64,000 nt of DNA, taken from an uncultured Clostridium sp. Lineage in GTDB: Bacteria > Bacillota > Clostridia > Lachnospirales > Lachnospiraceae. The notes under the pieces were generated by a model. It was not told where the DNA came from, searched no databases, and saw only the letters and a list, made by a program, of their open reading frames with translations. The stretch spans positions 1 through 64,000 of the forward strand of contig URNT01000008.1 in the NCBI GenBank assembly GCA_900549235.1. Reading direction: 5' to 3'. Below, piece by piece: positions 49,994 to 57,993 of the stretch (the first letter of the stretch is position 1; each line of letters begins with the position of its first letter). The position numbers and the translations under genes are program-made.

Positions 49994-50186
49994 TTAACTT
50001 TCTCTGACAAAATCCATATTTCTGAAAAAAGAAATGCCCTGAACCCTGGCAAGCTCCTCGATCTGTTCCTGGCTTAAGGATCATTTACCTGCCCTGTTTC
50101 AATAATTTTTACATTCTTAAGCTCCTGTCCTGGATTTCCCGGTGTTCTCTCATAATGGTTGCTGCTGCAGTTAAAAAACGTTTCAT
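49994..50186 (-). pseudogene. Decayed small gene with two frameshifts
   Basis: An ATG with GGAGGAGG upstream starts MKRFLTAAATIMREH. Protein-like sequence then continues in a second frame (GNPGQELKNVKIIETGQVND) and a third frame (LSQEQIEELARVQGISFFRN) to a stop at 49994. The three pieces read as one interrupted protein of about 65 residues. The family is unknown. Confidence 0.45.
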
Positions 50187-50203
50187 CTCACTGCCTCCTC
50201 CAG

Positions 50204-50857
50204 TCATTTTGATGCTATCTTTGGAAATGAAAGTAAGGAAAAGTCCATATCATATATGAAAAACCTCATATCCACCTCTCGGCCATTGATTAAAAATGTG
50301 TGTGCCTTCTCATTCTTCCGGCTCATACCCTGATGTTCGTAAAAGCCATAATTGCAGCTGGTGTCTGTAAACAGATAAAATTCATTCAGCTTCTGTTCTT
50401 TTATATATTCAAGTGCAGACTCAAACAGCCTTTTTCCAACGCCATTTCCACGGCAGGCGGAACGGACCGCGAACAATACGATTTCTGCCGGATAGTCTTT
50501 GTTCATTTCCCTTAGTAATTCCTTATCGATCCCGCTGATCCTTCCGAACATCCTGGCCACCTGCCTTCCTTCTTTGGATAAAAGCAGGGACAGAGCTGAT
50601 CGGATCTGCCTGACCCGGTCAGAAAGAGATTCCCTATGGGCTGCCGCATGGTTCACTAAAATAATGCCCGCAATCTCCCCGTCTGCCACCGCTATTCTTG
50701 CATAAGTACCATTGACCAGACAACTGCTCAAAAATACCTCTGCCAGTTTCACCGCCGTTTCAGGGCTGCTGAATGAATCATAATGCCATGTTTCCCGGAT
50801 GATCTCCGCCAGTGCTTTAAAATCCTGTTTTTGATATTCTCTTAATTCGATCTCCAT
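50204..50857 (-). CDS. GNAT-family N-acetyltransferase, MerR-controlled
   Basis: A 217-residue acetyltransferase. The acetyl-CoA loop is RSACRGNGVGKRLFESALEY (R-x-x-G-x-G variant), preceded by AEIVLFAV and followed by FYLFTDTSCNYGFYEHQGM, the usual GNAT order. The substrate is unknown. Its promoter at 50888-50918 has a 19-base spacer with a dyad, the geometry that MerR proteins activate, and the divergent gene encodes a MerR regulator. A drug- or metabolite-inducible acetyltransferase is the likely reading. AAAGGAG precedes the start. Confidence 0.9.
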   Translation of the reverse strand: MEIELREYQKQDFKALAEIIRETWHYDSFSSPETAVKLAEVFLSSCLVNGTYARIAVADGEIAGIILVNHAAAHRESLSDRVRQIRSALSLLLSKEGRQVARMFGRISGIDKELLREMNKDYPAEIVLFAVRSACRGNGVGKRLFESALEYIKEQKLNEFYLFTDTSCNYGFYEHQGMSRKNEKAHTFLINGREVDMRFFIYDMDFSLLSFPKIASK

Positions 50858-50887
50858 TCTTGTTCTCCTTTATTTTTGATATTTTAT

Positions 50888-50918
50888 ATGATAAAGTATA
50901 CAGTAACTGTAAAGTCAA
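50888..50918 (-). promoter_or_regulatory. MerR-type promoter of the acetyltransferase gene
   Basis: On the minus strand TTGACT (50918-50913) and TATCAT (50893-50888) are 19 bases apart. The spacer carries the perfect dyad ACAGTAACTGT (50900-50910). The overlong spacer is the classical MerR arrangement. The MerR gene start lies 14 bases beyond, so binding could also affect its own expression. Confidence 0.8.
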
Positions 50919-50931
50919 TAGGGAGATTGAA

Positions 50932-51744
50932 ATGAAACGTGAAATCAAGAGCTTAACAACGGCCCAGTTTGCCAGACTCCATGGAGTAAATAAACGGACT
51001 CTCCATTATTATGATGAGATCGGGCTTTTTCGCCCCCTTACAAAAGCAGAAAATAACTATCGGTATTACGACATTTCCCAGAGTATGGACTTTGAATATA
51101 TCCGTATGCTGAAAGAACTGAATATGAGCATTGAAGAAATAGAACAATATCGGAACCATCCCAGTCCCGGCCATTTTTTAGCCCTTGCAGAGGCCAAGGA
51201 AAAGGAACTGAATGAAGAAATCCAGCGGCTTCAAAGAATACAAAAAATACTGCAGGCAAAAAAAGAACAGATCAGGCTCTGCGAAGCCCTGCAGGAGCAG
51301 GAAATCCGGCTGGAAAAATGTTCCTCAGAGCGGATCCTGGTGATTCCCTATGACTTCGCGGATGATGATCTGCCGCGGCTCTTTATGCATTTGAAGCATA
51401 CATGGAAGATTGAACAAATACGCATGGGAATCGGAAGCTTCATTTCCCTTGACAAAGTATACAGCCTGAATTTTGCCAGATATGACGGAATCTATACCAT
51501 CGCCCTGGATGATCCGTCTGAATCAGACAGCATGATCAAGCCGGAAGGAACCTATCTGTGCGGTTATCAGAAAGGAACCTGGGATCAGTTAACCGGTATG
51601 TATAAGAAAATGATTGATTACGCCAAAAAGCAGCATTTAACCCTTACAGGCTATGCTTATGAGACAGGGCTGAATGATTTTGTGATCTCCAGCCCTGAGG
51701 ATTATGTCACGAAGATTATGATACGGGTTGAAGGAGGAATTTGA
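50932..51744 (+). CDS. MerR-family transcriptional regulator
   Basis: A 270-residue regulator. The winged helix begins LTTAQFARLHGVNKRTLHYY and continues ENNYRYYDISQSMDFEYIRM. A long coiled coil follows (about 85-125), and the C-terminal part (about 135-270) resembles a GyrI-like effector domain. The start at 50932 follows GGGAG by seven bases; an upstream in-frame extension of 24 codons would cross the operator and is rejected. It is divergent from the acetyltransferase gene, with a MerR-type operator between them. Confidence 0.88.
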   Translation: MKREIKSLTTAQFARLHGVNKRTLHYYDEIGLFRPLTKAENNYRYYDISQSMDFEYIRMLKELNMSIEEIEQYRNHPSPGHFLALAEAKEKELNEEIQRLQRIQKILQAKKEQIRLCEALQEQEIRLEKCSSERILVIPYDFADDDLPRLFMHLKHTWKIEQIRMGIGSFISLDKVYSLNFARYDGIYTIALDDPSESDSMIKPEGTYLCGYQKGTWDQLTGMYKKMIDYAKKQHLTLTGYAYETGLNDFVISSPEDYVTKIMIRVEGGI

Positions 51745-51922
51745 GGACTGTTCCGGGCCTTTCACACTCCTGCACCTGGTCACTTTCAAAGTGAATTTCG
51801 ACCGCCGCCTTTTTTATCTAGGCACTTCAGTGCATTTTTCTACTGGGGGTGTGGGGAAATGGGGTTTCGTTAAAGAAAAAAGATTTTGAAAAGAAAGGTT
51901 TGTTGGCTGGGTTATCGCTGGG
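51745..51922. other. Spacer downstream of the MerR gene
   Basis: It contains a short palindrome CACTTTCAAAGTG (about 51780-51792) and a weak hairpin GCAC-TTCA-GTGC followed by ATTTTT (about 51825-51842), which may end the MerR transcript. Nothing else recognised. Confidence 0.4.
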
Positions 51923-52061
51923 GGACGGCGGTCTTCTGGACCGGCCCCCGGGCCGGTCCAGAAGCATCGGAGGTGCCTCCGATGCCAGGGTGTCTAAAAA
52001 GACAGGCTTTCAAGCGAGCTTGAAGCCTGTCTTTTTAGACACCCTGCCGCCGTCCGGCAGG
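51923..52061. other. Cloverleaf-like palindromic element between convergent genes
   Basis: An outer 9-bp stem GGACGGCGG (51923-51931) / CCGCCGTCC (52047-52055) encloses three hairpins packed without gaps. They are 14 bp with a 2-base loop (51934-51963), 10 bp with a 2-base loop (51964-51985), and 29 bp with a single bulged T (51986-52046). Together they form a four-way junction. Alternatively CCTGCCG (52043-52049) pairs with CGGCAGG (52055-52061), followed by TTTTT, a terminator incompatible with the outer stem. It lies just after the ilvC stop codon. Whether it acts as DNA, RNA or both is unknown. Confidence 0.75.
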
Positions 52062-52069
52062 TTTTTCGT

Positions 52070-53080
52070 TTAGTTGTTGATCAATTTATCCGTATCGTTC
52101 CAGCTGTAGAGTTTTCTTAATTCGGCGCCTACTTTTTCAAGGGGCTGTGCGGCTTCGTTGGCTCTCATGGCTCTGAAGTGCGGGCAGCCTACCTGGTTTT
52201 CGGTGAGCCAGTCTTTTGCAAAGGTGCCGTCCTGGATATCGGACAGGATCTGCTTCATAGCTTTCTTGGTCTCGTCGGTTACAATCTTTGGTCCGGTGAT
52301 GTAATCGCCGTACTCGGCTGTATTGGAAATGGAGTATCTCATGCCTGCGAAGCCGCTTTCATAGATCAGGTCTACAATCAGCTTCATCTCGTGTACACAC
52401 TCAAAATATGCGTTTTCAGGAGCGTATCCAGCCTCTACCAGAGTCTCAAAGCCTGCCTTCATCAGGGCGCATACGCCGCCGCACAGAACAGCCTGCTCAC
52501 CGAACAGATCAGTCTCTGTCTCTACCTTGAAGGTGGTCTCCAGGATACCGGCTCTTGCGCCGCCAATACCCTGACCGTATGCCAGTGCCATATCCAGTGC
52601 CTTGCCGGTGGCATCCTGATATACAGCTACCAGACATGGGGTTCCTCTGCCCCTCTGGTACTCACTTCTTACAGTGTGGCCTGGTGCCTTTGGAGCGATC
52701 ATGGTTACGTCTACATCCTTTGGCGGAACGATCTGGCCAAAGTGGATGGCAAAGCCGTGAGCGAACATCAGCATCATACCGGGACGCAGGTTGGGCTCGA
52801 TAGATTCTTTGTACATAGCGGCCTGCTTCTCATCATTGATCAGGATCATGATCACGTCAGCCTTCTTTGCAGCCTCCTCAGCGGTATAAACCTCAAAGCC
52901 CTGCTCCTGGGCCTTCTTCCAGGAACGGCTTCCCTCGTAGAGACCTACGATTACGTTGCAGCCGGACTCCTTTAAGTTCAGCGCATGAGCGTGTCCCTGG
53001 CTGCCATAGCCGATGACAGCGATGGTCTTGCCTTCCAGTAATGATAAATTACAATCTTCCTGATAATAAATCTTTGGCAT
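52070..53080 (-). CDS. ilvC: Ketol-acid reductoisomerase
   Basis: A 336-residue class I enzyme, the second step of valine and isoleucine synthesis, using NADPH and Mg2+. The Rossmann motif IAVIGYGSQGHAHALNLKES is near residues 20-38, and the nucleotide-specificity loop follows as LYEGSRSWKKA. The C-terminal knotted domain contains AYGQGIGGARAG and the metal-binding ETDLFGEQAVLCGG. The gene is complete. It follows ilvN on the same strand after 69 bases and ends against the cloverleaf-like element. Confidence 0.97.
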   Translation of the reverse strand: MPKIYYQEDCNLSLLEGKTIAVIGYGSQGHAHALNLKESGCNVIVGLYEGSRSWKKAQEQGFEVYTAEEAAKKADVIMILINDEKQAAMYKESIEPNLRPGMMLMFAHGFAIHFGQIVPPKDVDVTMIAPKAPGHTVRSEYQRGRGTPCLVAVYQDATGKALDMALAYGQGIGGARAGILETTFKVETETDLFGEQAVLCGGVCALMKAGFETLVEAGYAPENAYFECVHEMKLIVDLIYESGFAGMRYSISNTAEYGDYITGPKIVTDETKKAMKQILSDIQDGTFAKDWLTENQVGCPHFRAMRANEAAQPLEKVGAELRKLYSWNDTDKLINN

Positions 53081-53149
53081 TGTCTTATCCTCCTTAAATT
53101 CCCTTGAAAATATATGTTTAAGGCCGCAAAACCGACCCTTAAGCCCCGT

Positions 53150-53653
53150 TTACGGAAGCATGCGAATATCGTCTGAGCCCCGCTCCAGACCTGTCAGGCC
53201 GGTACGGGCAAGCTCCAGGATCTCATAATCCTCCAGCAGGTTGATCAGCGCGTCCAGCTTGGACTGGTCTCCCGTCAGCATCACTGTCAGCGAATCCTTA
53301 CCCACATCTACGATGGTGGCCCGGAAAATATTGGAAATGGCGCTGACCGACTGACGGTCCGCTGCGCCGGCACGGATCTTTACCATGATCAGTTCTCTGT
53401 ATACCGACCGGTCCGGCTGCAGCTCCTTGATGTCTCTTACATCCTCCAGCTTATTAAGCTGGTTCTTGATCTGCTCCAGTACGGTCTGGTCTCCCAGGGA
53501 AACCACCGTCATTCTGGAATAGCGGGGATCCGCTGTCATGCCTACTGTCAGACTTTCAATATTGTAGCCGCGTCGGCTGAACAGGCCTGCTACTCTGGCC
53601 AGTACACCGGCGGTATTGTCTACTAACAATGATAATACGATACGATCGTCCAT
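53150..53653 (-). CDS. ilvN: Acetolactate synthase small (regulatory) subunit
   Basis: A 167-residue regulatory subunit with an N-terminal ACT domain (LSLLVDNTAGVLARVAGLFS, RRGYNIESLTVG) and the C-terminal domain typical of IlvN/IlvH (REYELIMVKI-like block at 87-95, and VDVGKDSLTVMLTGDQSKLD). It binds valine and activates and feedback-controls the catalytic subunit. The catalytic gene ilvB is not next to it; ilvN-ilvC form the operon here, driven by the promoter at 53745-53773. No T-box leader was recognised in the roughly 85-base leader. Confidence 0.95.
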   Translation of the reverse strand: MDDRIVLSLLVDNTAGVLARVAGLFSRRGYNIESLTVGMTADPRYSRMTVVSLGDQTVLEQIKNQLNKLEDVRDIKELQPDRSVYRELIMVKIRAGAADRQSVSAISNIFRATIVDVGKDSLTVMLTGDQSKLDALINLLEDYEILELARTGLTGLERGSDDIRMLP

Positions 53654-53744
53654 TTTCTCACCCTCTCGTAATAGTAACCTCTATGCGCCTCCTGCCTCTG
53701 CCGGCCGGCGCTTTCATTGTAAAACGCTCGTTTATTTTCTTAAA

Positions 53745-53773
53745 ATCATAGCAACCATTATTCTATTTGTCAA
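53745..53773 (-). promoter_or_regulatory. Sigma-A promoter of ilvN-ilvC
   Basis: A perfect TTGACA (53773-53768), a 17-base spacer and TATGAT (53750-53745) on the minus strand. The leader to the ilvN start is about 85 bases and shows no T-box signature. Confidence 0.85.
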
Positions 53774-53793
53774 TTGCATAATAGGAATGGCCA

Positions 53794-54465
53794 TTATGAA
53801 TCCTGGTTATGTAAGAACTGCTCCAGCTCCTCCACCGTTTCCACGATTTTTGCGGCCCCTGCGGCTTCTAACTCCTCTCTGCTCCCATAGCCGTAGAGAA
53901 CGCCCACGCAGTCCAGGCCGCATTCCCTGGCCCCGATCACATCATGCTCCCGATCTCCCACCATCAGGATCCGGGCCCTGGAAGCCTCATCCTGGCCGAT
54001 GCCGCAGGTATCCAGCACATAGCGGATCACATCTCCCTTTCTGACACGGGTCTCCTCCATATCCGCCCCGCCGATCATGGTAAAATACTCGGTCATGCCG
54101 AAGTGCTCCAGGATTTTTTTAGCAAAAAGCTCCGGCTTGGAGGTGGCCACAAAAAGCTCAAAGCCCGCCTCCTTAAGCCCCGACAGCATCCTGCGGATCC
54201 TCGGATATTCCTTATTTTCCAGCCATCCCTTTACGCTGAAGTATTCCCGGTAAACCTGAACCCCCTCTCTTGCCTGCTCCGGCGAAAAGCCGTAAAACTT
54301 CATATAGCTGTCTGTTAAGGGCGGCCCGATAAAGGGACAGAGACTGTCCAGATCCTCCACATGGATCCCGTAATGCTCCAGGGCATACTGCACTGATTTT
54401 GTGATCCCCTCCTTGGGGTCTGTCAATGTTCCGTCCAGATCAAATAATATGTACTTCCCTTTCAT
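53794..54465 (-). CDS. HAD-family hydrolase, phosphoglycolate phosphatase-like
   Basis: A 223-residue haloacid dehalogenase-like phosphatase. Motif I is ILFDLDGTLTDP (residues 5-16, nucleophile D9), motif II is the threonine of VATSKP near 105, motif III is the lysine of EKILEHFG-like segment near 118, and motif IV is MVGDREHDVIGA near 172. A helical cap domain occupies about 20-85. It fits the Gph/PpaX group that salvages 2-phosphoglycolate or pyrophosphate-derived products; the exact substrate is open. It lies eight bases after nudC on the same strand. Confidence 0.88.
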   Translation of the reverse strand: MKGKYILFDLDGTLTDPKEGITKSVQYALEHYGIHVEDLDSLCPFIGPPLTDSYMKFYGFSPEQAREGVQVYREYFSVKGWLENKEYPRIRRMLSGLKEAGFELFVATSKPELFAKKILEHFGMTEYFTMIGGADMEETRVRKGDVIRYVLDTCGIGQDEASRARILMVGDREHDVIGARECGLDCVGVLYGYGSREELEAAGAAKIVETVEELEQFLHNQDS

Positions 54466-54473
54466 AAACCCTC

Positions 54474-55307
54474 CTACAGCCTTCCATCCTTAAACGCCTT
54501 CATCATCTCATGCCCTACACTGATAAAGGGACTGTACTCCACGATCTCGTCCCTGGTAAACCAGCCTGCCTCAGAAAGCTCATTTTCCTCCAGGCGTATA
54601 GTATCATCTCCGTCCAGATCTGCCGTAAAGCCGATCATCTCCGTATCAGAAAATGCCCAGGGCTGGCTTTTGTAGTACCGTATGTTCTTTACCTTAAGTC
54701 CGACCTCCTCCATTACCTCTCTGCGCACGCAGTCCTCAAAGGTCTCTCCTACCTCCACAAAGCCTGCTATAAGGGCGTAATTACGGTAGGCGCCCCTGGC
54801 GTAGCGGGACATCAGAAGCTTATCTCCATTTTTGATGGCCACAATGATCGCCGGACTGATCTTCGGATACTCCGTCTGCCCGCAGGCGGGGCACACCATG
54901 GACCGTTCTGTCCGCCCCGGCTCCATTCTCGTCCCGCAGCAGCCGCAGAAGCTGCGGCTCTGGCGCCACCGGTAGATCTGGCTTCCTGTGATCCCCGCAA
55001 AGGCCTGATACTGAGGTTTAAAGGCGCGGAACACCGTAAGCGCCTCCATCACATAGCCTCCGAACTCAGGCATTTTCATATCTGTTACCATAAAATAATT
55101 TCTTTCATCAATGGAAAAAAGATAATAGGCCCCGGCCTCAAACTCTCCTTCCTCCTTCAGATCTGCGAAGGTAGGAAGGCGCAGCCCCTCCTCTTCTTTT
55201 ATGAGCATCACCTTATTATACTCATAGTGTAAAAGGAAATCCTCCGCCTCCGGCTTACATTCCCGGTAGGCCGGATCATATGTATGTGGTGCAATATCCT
55301 GTATCAT
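54474..55307 (-). CDS. nudC: NADH pyrophosphatase
   Basis: A 277-residue Nudix hydrolase. The zinc-binding region FCGCCGTRMEP and MVCPACGQTEYPKISPA (four cysteines) precedes the Nudix box GFVEVGETFEDC with the REVMEEVG helix, followed by the NudC-specific SQPWAFSDTEMIGF. NudC hydrolyses NADH and removes NAD caps from RNA. It is followed by a HAD phosphatase gene, forming a plausible nucleotide-salvage pair. The preceding HPr-like gene is 64 bases away. Confidence 0.93.
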   Translation of the reverse strand: MIQDIAPHTYDPAYRECKPEAEDFLLHYEYNKVMLIKEEEGLRLPTFADLKEEGEFEAGAYYLFSIDERNYFMVTDMKMPEFGGYVMEALTVFRAFKPQYQAFAGITGSQIYRWRQSRSFCGCCGTRMEPGRTERSMVCPACGQTEYPKISPAIIVAIKNGDKLLMSRYARGAYRNYALIAGFVEVGETFEDCVRREVMEEVGLKVKNIRYYKSQPWAFSDTEMIGFTADLDGDDTIRLEENELSEAGWFTRDEIVEYSPFISVGHEMMKAFKDGRL

Positions 55308-55371
55308 CTGTCCTTTGTATCCTTTCTTAAAGCGGGAGCCCTTCTATTGCAGTCAGGCTCCCGTTCCGTTT

Positions 55372-55554
55372 TCAGTCGTGGATCACCACGCTCAGTTTTT
55401 TTCCGAGCCCAAGGCTCATCACTCCCAGAAGGGATTTACCGTCTACCATGCAGCTTCCAAAGCATACATCCACATCCTCCTGGTATTTTTCCGCCTGTTT
55501 TACAAACCTGCGGATATCCTCTACTGATTCAAAGGTTACTTCCCTGGTTGTCAT
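55372..55554 (-). CDS. Short HPr-like protein lacking the histidine phosphorylation site
   Basis: A 60-residue protein related to the phosphocarrier HPr. GKSLLGVMSLGLGKKLSVVI matches the HPr segment around regulatory Ser46 (K-S-I-M-G-V-M-S-L-G), with S41 at the equivalent position. The usual His15 motif (GIHARPA) is replaced by ESVEDIRR, and the final helix of the 85-88-residue HPr is absent. It cannot act in PTS phosphotransfer. Like Crh of Bacillus it might serve only in regulation, if S41 is phosphorylated; this is inference. The start follows CAGGAGG. Confidence 0.8.
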   Translation of the reverse strand: MTTREVTFESVEDIRRFVKQAEKYQEDVDVCFGSCMVDGKSLLGVMSLGLGKKLSVVIHD

Positions 55555-55617
55555 ACTGCTGCCTCCTGCCTGTTTGATATAGAAAGTATTTCCATCCCCA
55601 GGAGGTTTATTCCATTT

Positions 55618-57003
55618 TTATCTGCCAAATCGTGTGAGGATCCATTTTTTCGCGTTCCAGCGCTTCAGACTGCTGAAAAAATAGTAGTAAATCACAAAAG
55701 CAATGGTCGTCAGCGTCCAGGTCAGAGGATAGCAGAAGGCTGCCCCGATAATATGATGGAAATGAGGCAGGGCAAGCATGATCCACAGCACCCTGACAGC
55801 GCAGACTCCCAGACCGGTGATCACCAGCGGCATCCAGGCGTCGCCTACGCCTCTTAAGGTACCGGAAAGGATCTCGATCCCGATATAGGTAATAAAAGTA
55901 GGTACCATAAAATGCAGCAGCCGGATGCTGATTTCCTGCACCGCCGGATCTGTTGTAAAGAGCCAGATCAGATAATGGCCCCAGTTATAAAGACCAAATC
56001 CCGCAAGAACTGTCATTACAATACCGATCACCATACAAGCCCCGGCTCCCTTCCTGACACGGTCCAGCCTTCTGGCTCCGTAGTTCTGTCCTACAAAGGT
56101 AGTCACTGAGATCCCAAGGGCATTGATCATCATCCAGAACAGGCCGTCCACCTTCCCGTAGGTGGCCCAGGCAGATACATTGTCTGTTCCCAGGGTGTTC
56201 ACGCCGGCCTGGACGATTACATTTGAAATATTGTACATAATAGACTGCATACCTGCCGGAATGCCGATCCGCACGATTCTGCCAAGCATCCGCTTATCGA
56301 TCCTGACCTCCTTCCAGACCAGCTTATACATATCTTCTGTCCGCATCAGGGCCCGGATCACCAGGACGGCGCTGACAAACTGGGAGGCAATGGTAGCAAT
56401 CGCCGCTCCGGCCACTCCGATCCCCATCACCGCTACTAAAAATATATCCAGAATAATGTTGATAAAGCAGCTGACGATGAGGAAATAAAGGGGCCGCCTC
56501 GAATCTCCCACCGCGCGGAGGATACCCGCGCCCATATTGTAGATCAGGTTGGGCACCATACCCAGAAAATAGATCCGTATGTACACCATGGCGTGTCCCA
56601 TCACGTCCTCCGGCGTTTTCATGGCCCTGAGGGCCCATACGGAGCAGGTCAGGCCCAGGAGCATCAGCACCAGGCCCCCTGCTACGGAAAAGGCAATGGA
56701 GGTGTGGACGGCCCAGTGAACCTTATCCGCCTTCCTGGCACCGTAATATTGTGAAATGACCACTGTGGCGCCGCTTGAAAGGCCCACGAAAAAACCAACC
56801 AGAAGATTGATCAGGGTACTGGTGCTGCCCCCTACCGCCGCCAGGGCCTGTTTGCCCACAAAGCGGCCTACTACCATGGCATCTGCCGTATTATAAAGCT
56901 GCTGGAAAAATGTTCCAAACAAAATGGGGAAAAAGAACAGCAGAAGCTGTCCATAGATACTTCCCTCTGTAATGCGGTTCACCCTGCCTGTTTCCTGTCT
57001 CAT
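55618..57003 (-). CDS. MATE-family efflux transporter 3
   Basis: A 461-residue protein with twelve hydrophobic segments and MATE-type blocks: FFPILFGTFFQQLYNTADAM, VVGRFVGKQALAAVGGSTST, and ISCFINIILDIFLV-like in the middle. It begins five bases after the SPFH gene stop and so is the third gene of the NfeD-SPFH-MATE operon. It belongs to a different subgroup from the other two MATE proteins in this window. The substrate is unknown. Confidence 0.92.
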   Translation of the reverse strand: MRQETGRVNRITEGSIYGQLLLFFFPILFGTFFQQLYNTADAMVVGRFVGKQALAAVGGSTSTLINLLVGFFVGLSSGATVVISQYYGARKADKVHWAVHTSIAFSVAGGLVLMLLGLTCSVWALRAMKTPEDVMGHAMVYIRIYFLGMVPNLIYNMGAGILRAVGDSRRPLYFLIVSCFINIILDIFLVAVMGIGVAGAAIATIASQFVSAVLVIRALMRTEDMYKLVWKEVRIDKRMLGRIVRIGIPAGMQSIMYNISNVIVQAGVNTLGTDNVSAWATYGKVDGLFWMMINALGISVTTFVGQNYGARRLDRVRKGAGACMVIGIVMTVLAGFGLYNWGHYLIWLFTTDPAVQEISIRLLHFMVPTFITYIGIEILSGTLRGVGDAWMPLVITGLGVCAVRVLWIMLALPHFHHIIGAAFCYPLTWTLTTIAFVIYYYFFSSLKRWNAKKWILTRFGR

Positions 57004-57008
57004 GCTCT

Positions 57009-57956
57009 TTAGTCCTTTTCTGCCACCGTTGTAATAGATTTTACAAGACCTGCGATCCCCTGGATCTCCGAAGGAATGATGATCTTATTTGCCTTGCCGT
57101 CCGCTGCCGCCTGAAATGCCTCCAGGCTCTTAAGCTGAAGCACAGCTGCGTCAGCCCCTGCCTCCTTAATATAGCGGATACCGTCTGCTGTTGCCTGCTG
57201 GACGGTGCGGATGGCCTCTGCCTGGCCCTCTGCCTCCTTGATCTTCTTCTCCTTCTCTGCCTCTGCCCGAAGGATGGCCGCCTCTTTTTCTGCCTCTGCG
57301 TTCAGCACCGCAGACTCCTTATTACCCTCTGCCACCAGGATCATGGACTTCTTTTCGCCTTCTGCCCGGAGGATGGACTCACGGCGCTCGCGCTCCGCCT
57401 TCATCTGCTTCTCCATGGCCTCCTGGATGGCTGCCGGCGGGATAATATTTTTAAGCTCCACCCTTGTTACCTTGATGCCCCAGGGATCAGTGGCAATGTC
57501 AAGGGACTCCTGCATCTTAGCGTTGATGGTCTCTCTGGAGGTCAATGTCTCATCCAGCTCCAGATCACCGATAATGTTTCGCAGGGTAGTAGCGGTCAGG
57601 TTCTCAATAGCCAGAAGAGGCCGCTCCACACCGTAGGCATACATCTTGGGATCTGTGATATAGAAAAATACCACCGTATCGATCTGCATGGTCACGTTAT
57701 CCTTGGTGATCACAGGCTGAGGCGGAAAATCCTCTACCTGTTCCTTTAAGTTCACCTTCTTTGCCACCCGGTCCAGAATTGGCACCAGGAAATGGACTCC
57801 TACACCGTAGGTGCCCTGATAAGCACCCAGACGCTCCACAACCAGGGCCTGTGCCTGAGGCACAATCCTGACGCAGCTGGATACCAGCACCAGTATGATC
57901 ACGGCGATGATGATAAATGCCAAAAATCCCCCAATTCCTCCAATTATTCCAGACAT
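57009..57956 (-). CDS. SPFH/Band 7 membrane-scaffold protein (paraslipin-like)
   Basis: A 315-residue protein with one N-terminal membrane segment (about 10-28), an SPFH/Band 7 domain (about 30-190, with RIVPQAQALVVERLGAYQGT) and a long alanine/glutamate-rich coiled coil (about 190-260). It resembles QmcA/HflK-type and paraslipin proteins that form membrane microdomains or hold proteases. The preceding gene encodes NfeD, its standard partner. A MATE exporter follows immediately. Confidence 0.93.
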   Translation of the reverse strand: MSGIIGGIGGFLAFIIIAVIILVLVSSCVRIVPQAQALVVERLGAYQGTYGVGVHFLVPILDRVAKKVNLKEQVEDFPPQPVITKDNVTMQIDTVVFFYITDPKMYAYGVERPLLAIENLTATTLRNIIGDLELDETLTSRETINAKMQESLDIATDPWGIKVTRVELKNIIPPAAIQEAMEKQMKAERERRESILRAEGEKKSMILVAEGNKESAVLNAEAEKEAAILRAEAEKEKKIKEAEGQAEAIRTVQQATADGIRYIKEAGADAAVLQLKSLEAFQAAADGKANKIIIPSEIQGIAGLVKSITTVAEKD

Positions 57957-57993
57957 ACCTGACTTCCTCCTTCATTTTCTTTTAGAATATACA

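Noticed and set aside
51849..52073. Plus-strand frame of 74 codons across the cloverleaf element
   Set aside because: Its codons are just the palindromes read through; low-complexity translation, no ribosome site.
53654..53744. Possible T-box or attenuator before ilvN
   Set aside because: The leader is only about 85 bases, has no T-box core sequence and no paired terminator/antiterminator.
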